NCBI GenBank assembly: GCA_017999615.1
Contig: JAGNLM010000016.1
Coordinates: 1-40,933, forward strand
Reading direction: 5' to 3'
Source: Gammaproteobacteria bacterium
GTDB taxonomy: Bacteria; Pseudomonadota; Gammaproteobacteria; JAABTG01
DNA length: 40,933 nucleotides
Each line of letters begins with the position of its first letter. The first letter of the stretch is position 1. The notes beneath the pieces are model-generated. The model worked only from the letters and a program-made list of their open reading frames with translations. It ran no database searches and was not told the origin of the DNA. Position numbers and translations under genes: made by a program. This document shows positions 30,059-38,881 of this stretch, piece by piece.

Positions 30059-30784
30059 ATGCAGAGCGACGACACGCTGAGGGACATCCTTGCCGGCCGC
30101 AGACGATTCCTCAGGCTTCTCGCCCTCATGGGGCTCGGGATCGGTGCGGCAGGCGGGGTGTCCTCAGCCGCCGAAGCGGCAACTCGCATCAAGAAGAAAG
30201 TGGAAAAGGCGAGGGTCGTGAAGCTCCGCCGGGCAAGCCGGCCGACGCGCGCCCCCCAGACGCAGACCCGGCTCATCGACCGCTATGACACGCCCAGCTA
30301 TGCCGAGGACCGGTTCGAGTTCGTCTCGCCAGACGAGAAGACCCTTTCGCTGATCGCCCCGACGACGGGCGAGAAGGCCCTGGGTATCCCCTTCTGGTCC
30401 GAGGGAAAGTACCAGCCCGACGCCATCCGGGAAGTCGCCCACATCATGCGCGACTGGCGCACCGGCGACACCTGCCCCGTGGACACTGCGCTTCTGGACC
30501 TGCTCTACGACCTCCAGCGCCGGCTCGGCACCACGGAGCCGTTCCAGGTCGTTTCCGGGTACCGCTCTCCGGAGACCAACGCCGCGCTCGCCCGGCAGAG
30601 CCGCCGCGTTGCCCGGCAGAGCCTGCACATGGAGGGCCGGGCCATGGACATCCGGCTCGGTCGGCGCGGCGCCGGCGAGATCCAGCGCGTTGCGCTCGCC
30701 CTCGGGCGCGGTGGCGTCGGGTACTACCCCCGCATGGGCTTCGTGCACGTGGACACCGGGCCAGTCCGTCAGTGGCGCGGCTAG
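30059..30784 (+). CDS. MepK/YcbK-like murein endopeptidase (DUF882, M15), probable Tat substrate
   Basis: A 241-residue protein. The N-terminus GRRRFLRLLALMG fits a twin-arginine signal (RRxFL), followed by a hydrophobic stretch to about residue 40. The C-terminal peptidase domain has the Zn motifs SGYRSPETN, HMEGRAMDIRL and GFVHVDTG. MepK in E. coli cuts the 3-3 links made by L,D-transpeptidases, so pairing with the upstream YcbB-like gene makes functional sense. GGGAGGAG stands before the ATG. A basic linker (TRIKKKVEKARVVKLRR) of about 40 residues separates signal and enzyme. A bidirectional hairpin follows. Confidence 0.92.
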   Translation: MQSDDTLRDILAGRRRFLRLLALMGLGIGAAGGVSSAAEAATRIKKKVEKARVVKLRRASRPTRAPQTQTRLIDRYDTPSYAEDRFEFVSPDEKTLSLIAPTTGEKALGIPFWSEGKYQPDAIREVAHIMRDWRTGDTCPVDTALLDLLYDLQRRLGTTEPFQVVSGYRSPETNAALARQSRRVARQSLHMEGRAMDIRLGRRGAGEIQRVALALGRGGVGYYPRMGFVHVDTGPVRQWRG

Positions 30785-30812
30785 TCTAGTCCCCTGCCGT
30801 CGCGCCACCTGT

Positions 30813-30845
30813 GAGCCGGGTCGCAGTTTTCGCTGCGCCCGGCTC
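30813..30845. terminator. Bidirectional hairpin between mepK-like gene and P-type ATPase gene
   Basis: GAGCCGGG-T-CGCAG (30813-30826) pairs with CTGCG-CCCGGCTC (30833-30845), 13 pairs with one bulged T and the loop TTTTCG. It lies between convergent genes. Confidence 0.65.
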
Positions 30846-30853
30846 TCGAGTCT

Positions 30854-33613
30854 TCACGCCAGCTCCCCGAACCAACCCCGCCGCACCGCCCACTTGGCGA
30901 CCTCGAGCAACGGCACGACCGACAGCGCGAGCGCACCCACGATCATCCAGTCGAGAGCCGTGAGGGAGTAGGTCGAGAAGGGTTCCTGCAGGACCGGCAG
31001 GTAAACCACCAGGGCGAGGAGGCCCATCTCCCACGCCACCGCCAGGTTGAGCCAGCGGTTGGCGAGCGGGCGGCGCAGCACGGAGTGCCGGTCCGAGCGG
31101 AAGCTGTACGCCTTGAAGAACTGGATCAGCACGAGCGAGACGAAGGTCATCGTCATCGCCTCCTCGACGCCGCGCCCCGATTGCAAAGCCCAGGCGAAGA
31201 GCCCGATGTTGGCGAGCGTCGACCAGACACCGCCGGCCACCATCAGGGCGACGACCGGACGGGTGAACAGCCCCGCCTGGGGGTCACGGGGACGGCGCCG
31301 CATCAGGTCCTCGGCCGGGGGGTCCACGGCGAGGGCGAGCGCGGGGAGGCCGTCGGTGGCCAGGTTGACGTAGAGGACCTGCACGGCGGTGAGGGGAAGC
31401 GGCAGTCCCACCAGGACGGCGCCGGCCATGAGCCCCACCTCGCCGATGTTCGAGGACAGCAGGTACATCAGATACTTCTTGATGTTCTCGACGATCCCCC
31501 GCCCCTCTTCCACCGCCGCGACGATGGAGGCGAAGTTGTCGTCGGTCAGGGTCATCGCGGCGGCTTCCCGGCTCACGTCCGTGCCGGTCAGGCCCATGGC
31601 CACCCCGATGTCGGCGCGCTTGAGGGCCGGGGCATCGTTGACACCGTCGCCGGTCATCGCGACCCGGTGGCCCCGGGACTGCAGGGCGGTCACCACGCGC
31701 AGCTTGTGCGCCGGGGACACCCTCGCGTAGACGTCGATCCCCTCCACCTCACGGGCCAAGTCCTCGTCGCTCATGGCGTCGAGGTCGGCCCCCGAGACGA
31801 CCCGGCCGCCCTGGAGAAGGCCCAGCTCCCGGGCGATGGCGCGGGCGGTGACCGGGTGATCTCCCGTGATCATGACCACCTTGATGCCAGCACGGCGGCA
31901 GGTCTCGATGGTGTCCCGCGCCTCGGCGCGCGGCGGGTCGCTCATCCCCACCAGGCCGAGGAAGGTCATGCCCGTTTCGGCGTCCGCACGGCCCGCCCCC
32001 TGCTTGCGGGCCACGGCAAGCACGCGGAGCGCCTCGTCCGCCATCTGCCGCGCGGCGGCCAGGACCCGCTCCCGCCCCGCGGCGTCCAGGGGGACCTCGC
32101 CCGAGGCCGTGAGGACACGGGAGCACTCCGCGAGCACCACCTCCGGGGCGCCCTTCGAATGGGCCACGACCCCCTCGGGGGTCTCACTGAGCACCGTCAT
32201 CCGCTTGCGCTCGGAGGTGAAGGGGACCTCGTCGGCACGCGGGTTCTCCCGCTCCAGGGCGAGGTGGTCGAGGCGAGCCTTGACGGCGGCGACGATCAGC
32301 GCACCCTCCGTGGGGTCGCCGCGCACGTGCCAGCGGCCCTCGGCGGAGCGCGCGAGGCGGGCGTCGCAGGAAAGGGCCGCCGCCTGCAGCAGCGCCTGCA
32401 GCGGCGCGCTCGCGGTGGCGTCAATGGCGGAGGGGTCGGTCTCCCCTCCCCCGGCGCGCGGGCGGAATTCCCCCTCCGGCTCGTAGCCCGAGCCGGTCAC
32501 CTGGAGGTCCAGATCGGCCACCAGGATCCGCCGCACCGTCATCTCGTCCCGGGTCAGGGTTCCGGTCTTGTCGGAGCAGATGACCGAGGTGCTGCCCAGG
32601 GTCTCGACTGCCGGCAGCCGGCGGACCAGCGCGTGCCGCTGGACCATCCGCCGCACCCCGAGGGCCAGGGAGATGGTGACGACCGCGGGGAGGGCCTCCG
32701 GGACGACGGCCACGGCGAGCGCCACGCCGAAGATGAACATCTCCACCAGGGGTTGGCCGCGCAGGAGGCCGAGCGCGACGACCAGGGCGACGACCACGAG
32801 GGCGGCCTTGGCAAGCGAGCGCCCGGCCCCGTCGAGTCCTTCCTGCAGGGGCGTGCGGCGCACCTCCACCCCCTCGATCATCCCCGCGATGTGGCCGACC
32901 TCCGTCGCGGGGCCGGTCGCGACCACCACGCCAGCGCCTCGCCCGTAGGTGACGGCCGTGCCGGCGAAGGCCATGTTCCGGCGGTCCCCGAGGGCGGCCT
33001 CCTCGGGAAGCGCGGCGGTCTCCTTCTCCACCGGCAGCGACTCTCCGGTGAGCGCGGCCTCCTCGGCCTGCAGATTGACCGCCTCGAAGAGCCGCAGGTC
33101 CGCGGGGACCCGGTCACCGGATGCGAGCAAGACGACGTCGCCCGGCACGAGGTCCCGCGCCGGCACCTCCACCTCCTCCCCTGCGCGCAGGGCGCTCGCC
33201 ATCGGCGCCGCCATGCGCTGGAGCGCCTCGAGCGCCCGCTCCGCCCGGTACTCCTGGATGAAGCCCAGGAGGACCGCGAACAGGACGATCACGGTGATGG
33301 CGACCGCCTCCGTGGTGTGCCCGAGCGCTGCCGAGATGGCGGTGGCCACCAGCAGGATGACGATCAGGACGTTCTGGAACTGCCCGAGCAGCAGGGCCCA
33401 GGGGCTCACCCGGCGGGGCGGCGCCAGCTCGTTGGGCCCCCCCGACGCGAGTCTGCGGGCCGCCTCCGCGGAATCGAGCCCTCGCTCCAGGGACGTGCCG
33501 AGAGACGCCACCACCTCGGCGAGGCCGAGGGCGTGGGGAGCGCCTGCGAGGATGGGGGTAGGCCCAACGCGGGACGGGCTCACCCCGGGAGAAGCGTCGG
33601 ATTTCTCGTGCAT
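30854..33613 (-). CDS. Cation-transporting P-type ATPase, calcium (P2A) type
   Basis: A 919-residue inner-membrane pump. Domains in order: N-terminal cation-ATPase domain (about 25-95, LDSAEAARRLASGGPNEL), M1-M2, actuator with LTGESLPVEK, M3-M4 with VVPEALPAVVT, the phosphorylation motif SDKTGTLTRDE, a nucleotide domain (SKGAPEVVL), MVTGDH-type segment (VMITGDHPVTA), hinge TGDGVNDAPALKRADIG, and M5-M10 with VLYVNLATDGLPALALAVDP. PEALP in M4 and NLATDG in M6 fit Ca2+ or Mn2+ pumps of the PMR1/SERCA branch. ATP drives export of the cation from the cytoplasm. GGAGGGAA lies before the ATG. It has its own transcription unit after the RND terminator. Confidence 0.93.
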   Translation of the reverse strand: MHEKSDASPGVSPSRVGPTPILAGAPHALGLAEVVASLGTSLERGLDSAEAARRLASGGPNELAPPRRVSPWALLLGQFQNVLIVILLVATAISAALGHTTEAVAITVIVLFAVLLGFIQEYRAERALEALQRMAAPMASALRAGEEVEVPARDLVPGDVVLLASGDRVPADLRLFEAVNLQAEEAALTGESLPVEKETAALPEEAALGDRRNMAFAGTAVTYGRGAGVVVATGPATEVGHIAGMIEGVEVRRTPLQEGLDGAGRSLAKAALVVVALVVALGLLRGQPLVEMFIFGVALAVAVVPEALPAVVTISLALGVRRMVQRHALVRRLPAVETLGSTSVICSDKTGTLTRDEMTVRRILVADLDLQVTGSGYEPEGEFRPRAGGGETDPSAIDATASAPLQALLQAAALSCDARLARSAEGRWHVRGDPTEGALIVAAVKARLDHLALERENPRADEVPFTSERKRMTVLSETPEGVVAHSKGAPEVVLAECSRVLTASGEVPLDAAGRERVLAAARQMADEALRVLAVARKQGAGRADAETGMTFLGLVGMSDPPRAEARDTIETCRRAGIKVVMITGDHPVTARAIARELGLLQGGRVVSGADLDAMSDEDLAREVEGIDVYARVSPAHKLRVVTALQSRGHRVAMTGDGVNDAPALKRADIGVAMGLTGTDVSREAAAMTLTDDNFASIVAAVEEGRGIVENIKKYLMYLLSSNIGEVGLMAGAVLVGLPLPLTAVQVLYVNLATDGLPALALAVDPPAEDLMRRRPRDPQAGLFTRPVVALMVAGGVWSTLANIGLFAWALQSGRGVEEAMTMTFVSLVLIQFFKAYSFRSDRHSVLRRPLANRWLNLAVAWEMGLLALVVYLPVLQEPFSTYSLTALDWMIVGALALSVVPLLEVAKWAVRRGWFGELA

Positions 33614-33753
33614 CGGATTCCCTCCAGAACGGACGCGGGCGCCGCAGGGGCCGGAGACGCGAACAGCCTCGTGAGGCCGGCGGACCGGCCTGCCCCGACC
33701 GGGTCGCTGCGAGGGAGAGTGTATCGCGGAGCCGGCGGCAGCCCCCAGAGACG

Positions 33754-33779
33754 CGGACGCCGGCTCACGCCGGCGTCCG
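33754..33779. terminator. Hairpin ending the RND transport operon
   Basis: CGGACGCCGGC (33754-33764) pairs perfectly with GCCGGCGTCCG (33769-33779) around TCAC. On the minus strand it follows the RND stop codon by about 20 bases and precedes the P-type ATPase gene. No T-run follows on the minus strand. Confidence 0.65.
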
Positions 33780-33800
33780 TTCCCTACCTGCAGTGGTTGC

Positions 33801-36500
33801 CTACGGCTCGAAGACGTACTTCGGCTTGAACCACTTGACCAGCAGCGGCAGCACCGTGAGCGCCGTGATGACGTCGATGACGAGCGCCTGGGCGATGTAC
33901 ACGCCGAGCCCCCAGGTGTTCGCGAGGTCGGTGGCCAGCAGTGGGATGAAGCTGCCGAGCAGGACCACGACCGACCCGATCACCGCCGACCCTGTGGTGT
34001 CCAGGGTGTTGCGCAGCGACCTGGCCCAATCCCTGCCCGTCGCCAGCATCTCCTCCCGTAGCCGCGACACCATGTAGATGCCGTAGTCGACCCCGAGGCC
34101 GATGGAGATGCTGAGGGTGACGATGAGGTGGAACGCGAGGTTCCCGGACCAGTTCTCCACCGCCGTGAAGTACCCCCCCAGCCCGTACTGCGCGAAGAGG
34201 GTCACGAACAGCAGCCCGATCAGCATCGCCGCGATGGGCAGCGACCGGAACATCAGCCACGCCACGATGAACACCGCTCCGGCGGTCTGCAACGGGCTCT
34301 CGAGCCAGATGTCCATGGCCACGTTGCGGGTTGCCTCGGTGGCACCGAGGAATCCGCCGACCCCCGGCCGCACGTAGTTGGGGCCCTCCACCGACAGCTC
34401 GTTGGTGTCCCCGGAGGTGTCGGAATTCCGGAAGCCGAAGTTCACCTGCTTGAAGCCGGCGTCGTTCTTGTGCTCCTCGATGTACTGCTCGATCTCCATG
34501 GTCACCTGGTGGGTCTCACGCGGGTCCATCGTATTGATGAAGCCCATCACGAGCCCCTGGTTCCAGTCCCGGGCCACGAACGAGTCCATGTCCCCCGAGC
34601 TGGTCATCGTCTCCAGCAGACCGTTGTACAACTGCACCATGTCGTCCGGGTCCCGGTCGTCGTTGGGGTCCACGGACTTCAGGAACGCCTTGGTGGGAAT
34701 GTGGAAGAACTTCAGCTCCGGCTTCTCGCCCGGCTCCGCGGTCAGCAGCATGTTCACCAGCTTGATGTACTGCGTGTAGGAGCCGGTGAAGCCGATGAAC
34801 GGGTGAGCGCGCATCCAGTCCTCGAGCTTCTCGACGTCCGCGAGGACCTCTGCGTTGTTGAAGATCCCTTGCGCCCCCATCGTGTCCGGGTCGTGGCAGC
34901 CCTTCGGCAGTGCGTCGGCGTCACACTCCGGCTTGAGGGGCTCCTTGCCCCGGATCGGGATGGTGACGGAGATGACACCAGGCATGACCTGATTCAGGCG
35001 CAACAGCTGCTGGATGGTCTCGGACTGCTTCTTGAAGGCCGCTCGCGAGTAGTCGATGCCCCTCTCCACGCCAGGCATCAAGTCCTCCCGGGTGCCGTCC
35101 AGGATCCGGGTGTAGTACCCCGACCAGACCATCAACCCCACGACCAGCACGATGGGCACCCACCGGGCCGGCCCCATCACGACGCGCTCGAGGAAGCCCC
35201 CGACGCGCGCCTCCCAGGCGTGCCCACCCTCCTTGGCCGCCTCCTGGGAGCAAGGGAACACCAGCATCAGCAGCGGGATGAGCGTCGTCGTCGTGATCAG
35301 GAGCGACAGCATCCCGAACATGCCGAAATAGGCGTAGTCCTTGTAGAAGGACACGTCCACCGTCGCCAACGTAGCGAAGCCCGCGGCGTCCGTCACGATG
35401 GACAGCGTCGCCGGGATGATGGTCGTCCCGATGGCCCTCTTCGCGGCCCTGTCGCACACGGGCGTAGCGGCCCGCTCCTGCATGAAGCGCCGCGTCACCT
35501 GGACCGAGTGGCCGATGCCGATGGCGAGCAGCAGCATCGGCGTGAGCACCATCATCGTGGTCAGCTTGAATTGAGAGAGCCCCATCAGCCCGAGCGTCCA
35601 GACGATGGTCGCGCCCACTCCCAGCAGCGGGAACACCGCCCCCCGCCAGTTCTGGAACTCGAGCCACAACACCGCAATGACGATGGCGATCGAGATGACG
35701 AAGAGCCACCACTTGTTCACGAGGTCCGCGAGCATCCACGCGAGGAAGTACGGCTCGCCGGCCACGAGGAGCTCGCCCCCGACCGCCTTCAGCCGCGGGT
35801 CCTCGCTGTACCGGTCCATGATCGCCCGCACCTGGCGAACCCACGGCAGGTAGATCTCCTTCACGCCGTCGTCGTAGTCGGCGATGACGAACGTGCCCTT
35901 CGCGGTGCACTTCTTGACCTCACGCTCCTCGTAGGTGCAGCGCTTGCCCTGGGGGTCCTCGAAATAGAGCAGCATCGGCCCCATGACGGGGTTCTCTTCG
36001 AGGCCCACCTTGAGGAACTCCAGCTGCTCCTTGGCCGCGGCCGGGTCGGTCGTGCTGATGCCGGACGTGGGAATGAGCCGTTTGAACACGAGCCCGTTCT
36101 CGTCGGCGCCCATGTACTTCACCTTCTGCGCCGCGAGATTGATGAAGTTGGCTACCCGCGAGTTCGGGAGGGCCACGAGCTCCCGGTGGAGCTCCTGAAC
36201 CAGGTTGACGATCCCCTCCTGGTACACGTCGCCTTTCTTGACGATGATCCCGAACACCATCAGGTTGCCCATGCCGAACTTTTGCTCGCCATAGGCGTTG
36301 GTCGCAACGTAGTGGTTTCCTGCCGGCAGCAGGGTGTCGGGGTCGTTGCGGATGTCCAGGTCCTTCACGTAGTAGCCGAGGAACGCGGTGACGGCGGCCA
36401 CGAACAGGATGACCAGCCAGCGCATCTTCACCACCCAGTGCGCGTATTTCTCCGGGAGCGTCTCGTCTCTTTCGGGTGCGTCGTCTTTCGCGGAGCTCAT
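33801..36500 (-). CDS. RND/MMPL-family inner-membrane transporter
   Basis: An 899-residue protein with the HpnN/MMPL layout: TM1 (residues 27-46), a large periplasmic loop (about 47-260), five helices with a sterol-sensing-like domain (about 265-420: WWLFVISIAIVIAVLWLEF, IGIGHSVQVTRRFM), TM7 near 450, a second periplasmic loop, and a final five-helix block (SIGLGVDYGIYMVSRLREEM). Proton-driven pumps of this group export lipids or hydrophobic compounds. It is the last gene of an operon with a LolA-like protein and a DUF1302 outer-membrane protein, a combination seen in other gammaproteobacteria. The substrate is not known from sequence. Cysteines CTYEEREVKKC and CDADALPKGC suggest loop disulfides in the periplasm. 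Confidence 0.88.
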   Translation of the reverse strand: MSSAKDDAPERDETLPEKYAHWVVKMRWLVILFVAAVTAFLGYYVKDLDIRNDPDTLLPAGNHYVATNAYGEQKFGMGNLMVFGIIVKKGDVYQEGIVNLVQELHRELVALPNSRVANFINLAAQKVKYMGADENGLVFKRLIPTSGISTTDPAAAKEQLEFLKVGLEENPVMGPMLLYFEDPQGKRCTYEEREVKKCTAKGTFVIADYDDGVKEIYLPWVRQVRAIMDRYSEDPRLKAVGGELLVAGEPYFLAWMLADLVNKWWLFVISIAIVIAVLWLEFQNWRGAVFPLLGVGATIVWTLGLMGLSQFKLTTMMVLTPMLLLAIGIGHSVQVTRRFMQERAATPVCDRAAKRAIGTTIIPATLSIVTDAAGFATLATVDVSFYKDYAYFGMFGMLSLLITTTTLIPLLMLVFPCSQEAAKEGGHAWEARVGGFLERVVMGPARWVPIVLVVGLMVWSGYYTRILDGTREDLMPGVERGIDYSRAAFKKQSETIQQLLRLNQVMPGVISVTIPIRGKEPLKPECDADALPKGCHDPDTMGAQGIFNNAEVLADVEKLEDWMRAHPFIGFTGSYTQYIKLVNMLLTAEPGEKPELKFFHIPTKAFLKSVDPNDDRDPDDMVQLYNGLLETMTSSGDMDSFVARDWNQGLVMGFINTMDPRETHQVTMEIEQYIEEHKNDAGFKQVNFGFRNSDTSGDTNELSVEGPNYVRPGVGGFLGATEATRNVAMDIWLESPLQTAGAVFIVAWLMFRSLPIAAMLIGLLFVTLFAQYGLGGYFTAVENWSGNLAFHLIVTLSISIGLGVDYGIYMVSRLREEMLATGRDWARSLRNTLDTTGSAVIGSVVVLLGSFIPLLATDLANTWGLGVYIAQALVIDVITALTVLPLLVKWFKPKYVFEP

Positions 36501-36601
36501 GGGATTACCCTTGTAGGAACGGACCGAGGCGTCGTGCGCGCGAGACGTCCGTGTCCCGCGCGGGCAGGGCTCCTCTCAGTACCCTGCCATCCCTCCACCA
36601 C

Positions 36602-38793
36602 TCAGTCGAAGAGGTACTTCAGGCCGATCTGGACGCTCGAGGAGTCCTTGAACTGCCCGAACATCGAGTCACGGTCGCCCCAGTAGGTGTTCCACTCGGC
36701 CGTGCCGAGCAGCTTGTCCGTGAAGGAGTACTCCACGTCGAGCCGGTTCCACCACCCACCACCCTCCTCGTAGATGGTGATGTTGTTCCAGCGGTGCTCC
36801 TGGGAGTCGCCAAAGGGCTTGGAGAAGAACAGCGAGTAGAACTCCTTGTTCTTCCGCGCCTTCGCCATCCCGTTGGTCAAGTTCATCGTCGGGAAGTCAC
36901 CGGTGTAGCGCGAGCAGTTGAACTGGAGACCGGTCTGCGTCGTGCAGGTCCCCTTGTCGTCCACGTAGTCCATGTTGCGGAACTGGATGAACTGACCGCT
37001 GATCATCATGTTGGTCAGTACCGTGATGTCCGCGCCGAGGACGTACTTGAAGATGTCGGCGTCCTCCATCTTCAGGCCGCTGGCCACGTCGCCGATCCCG
37101 AGGAGAAGCCGGTCGACCACGGGCTGCTTCGTGTCCTTCTGGTACAGGAACTCGCCCCGGAACACGATCGCACCCAGGAAATCGGTGTCCATCGCGTAGT
37201 CGAAGGACCCACCGATGTTGTGGACGCGATTCAGCTTTTCGGTGAAGCGCAGCTCAACGGGATTGCTGTTGTAGGCCCCCGCCATTCCGAAGGTGGGGTC
37301 GGCCGCACCGTAGTACTGCCCGCCAGCATTGTGAAGGAGGATGCTCGTCGGGTTGGCGGTGGGACTTGCCAGATTCGTCTCCACCTCCGAACGGCTCCGG
37401 TCGGTGGACGGGTTGGGGACGTAGACCGTCTGTCCCCCCATCGTCACCGGCATCGAGGCAGCCCGCTGAACCGCGAGCTTCTCGCCCGTCGTCGCATCGT
37501 GCCAGCTCATCTTGATGTACGGGTTCGGGTCGTAGTTGTAGAGGTAGTTGACGGAGTAACCGAACCCAGCATCGGTGGTGCTCTTCCAACGGAAACCGAC
37601 GTTGGGGTTGCCGTCACTGGGGTAGTCTCGCTCGTAGACCGACCTGGCACTGCTGCCGTTAAAACCAACGCCTGAGAAACTGTTGAATGTCGCAAACGTC
37701 GCATTCGGCATCATCTCGAACGCCGACGTGGGTTTGCTGTTCGGCCGCCAGACGGTGTCGGCAAAACCCGTTCCCGTCAGCGGCATCAGGTTGGTCTCGT
37801 AGTTGTTGGCGTTTGGATCGACACCGCAGCCCATCAGGCCGCACTGGGCGATGTTGTTCAACAGCATGTAACCGGGCGCCGCGAAGGCCGGGTTATAAGC
37901 GGGATTCGACGGGTCGAGAATCTGGCCTGGGGCGCTCGCAGCGTCCCACGTACCCCTGGCAAAGCCGTCGACGGTCAGGCCGGCGAAGGGCAGCAGGCCA
38001 CCAGGATTGGCTGCGCCGCCCGTGAAGGCGCCGCCCATCGCAGCGTTGGTAAAGCTCTGTGCGGTGCCGCCGAGGGTGGGCACGATACGGAGGAACCCGT
38101 TCACCGGCCCGGTGATGGCGTCGACCCCCTTCATGATGAAGGCCTCGCCGTGGTTGTCCTGGGGGTCCAGGCCCGGGATCTTGTTCTCCTCGGACTCGGA
38201 GAGGAGGAACTGCAGGCTGCTGCGGTCGGAGACGTTCTTTTCCGCCTTCAGCATCCAGACCGGGATGCGCGAGTCCTCCATGGTGTTCTGACTGAACTCG
38301 CGGTAGTCCGTGGGGTTGATGATGTCGAGGAGCTTGATGCCGTCCGCGGTGCCCCACACCACCTGCTGCTTGCCGAGGCGGAACTGCCAGTCGGCCAGCT
38401 TCGTGTCGACGTAGAGCTCGCGCAGCCAGTCCTGCTGGCTGTAGAGGTGGTGCCCCTTGTAGTTGCGGTCCAGGTTCCCCGTGGACTCGTAGATGAGCTG
38501 CAGGTCCGCCGTCCAGCTCGTCTGTTCGCCGATCGGACCGGTCAGGAACATGCGTGCCGAGTTCTCGAACTTCAGTACGTCTCCCGCATCGGAGTCGGCG
38601 TCGTCGAGCATCGTCCGCGCGAGCCCGGTCGGATGTCCGTGGTGGGTGAAGACTGCGGTCTCGTTCTTCAGGTAGCCACTGACCGAGACCTGGTCGAGGT
38701 AGCTTTCGTCGCTCTCGGCGGCAACCGCGACACACGGCAGCGCCAGTGCCAGGGCGACCGCCTGGCATACCGCAGAACGCTTGAACCTCCCAC
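36602..38793 (-). CDS. DUF1302 outer-membrane protein (5' end unclear, possible frameshift)
   Basis: About 730 residues, rich in amphipathic beta strands and ending in FD with an alternating pattern (SSVQIGLKYLFD), as for outer-membrane barrels. The DUF1302 family features are SVSGYLKNETAVF, LYVDTKLADWQFRLGKQQVVWGTADGIKLLDIINPTDYREF and RIPVWMLKAEKN. The main frame contains an evident signal peptide (KRSAVCQAVALALALPCVAVAA, split here by position 38779-38720) upstream of the first canonical start, ATG 38611, but no ATG, GTG or TTG begins it. GTG 38793, after a purine-rich site (seven Gs), is one frame off; one extra G in GTGGGAGG would give MGRFKRS. Predicted role: outer-membrane channel of the RND system. 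Confidence 0.82.
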
Positions 38794-38812
38794 TCCCCCC
38801 CTCGTGGATAAA

Positions 38813-38848
38813 CCCCGGGAGGCAGGGCCGAAGGCCCCCGTCCCGGGG
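38813..38848. terminator. Intercistronic hairpin between the LolA-like and DUF1302 genes
   Basis: On the minus strand CCCCGGGA (38848-38841) pairs with TCCCGGGG (38820-38813), with an inner GGGCC-TTC-GGCCC stem. TTTAT follows. It may attenuate transcription or protect the upstream message so that the LolA-like protein is made in excess over the barrel. Confidence 0.55.
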
Positions 38849-38881
38849 TGCGTTTGCCTCGGCGTACGGACCGAGTTTCTT

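Noticed and set aside
31085-33829. Long plus-strand open frame (about 910 codons)
   Set aside because: Exact antisense of the P-type ATPase gene, with His/Asp/Gly-rich composition and no domain.
34128-36686. Long plus-strand open frame (about 850 codons)
   Set aside because: Antisense to the RND transporter, rich in His/Arg/Val without helices or motifs.
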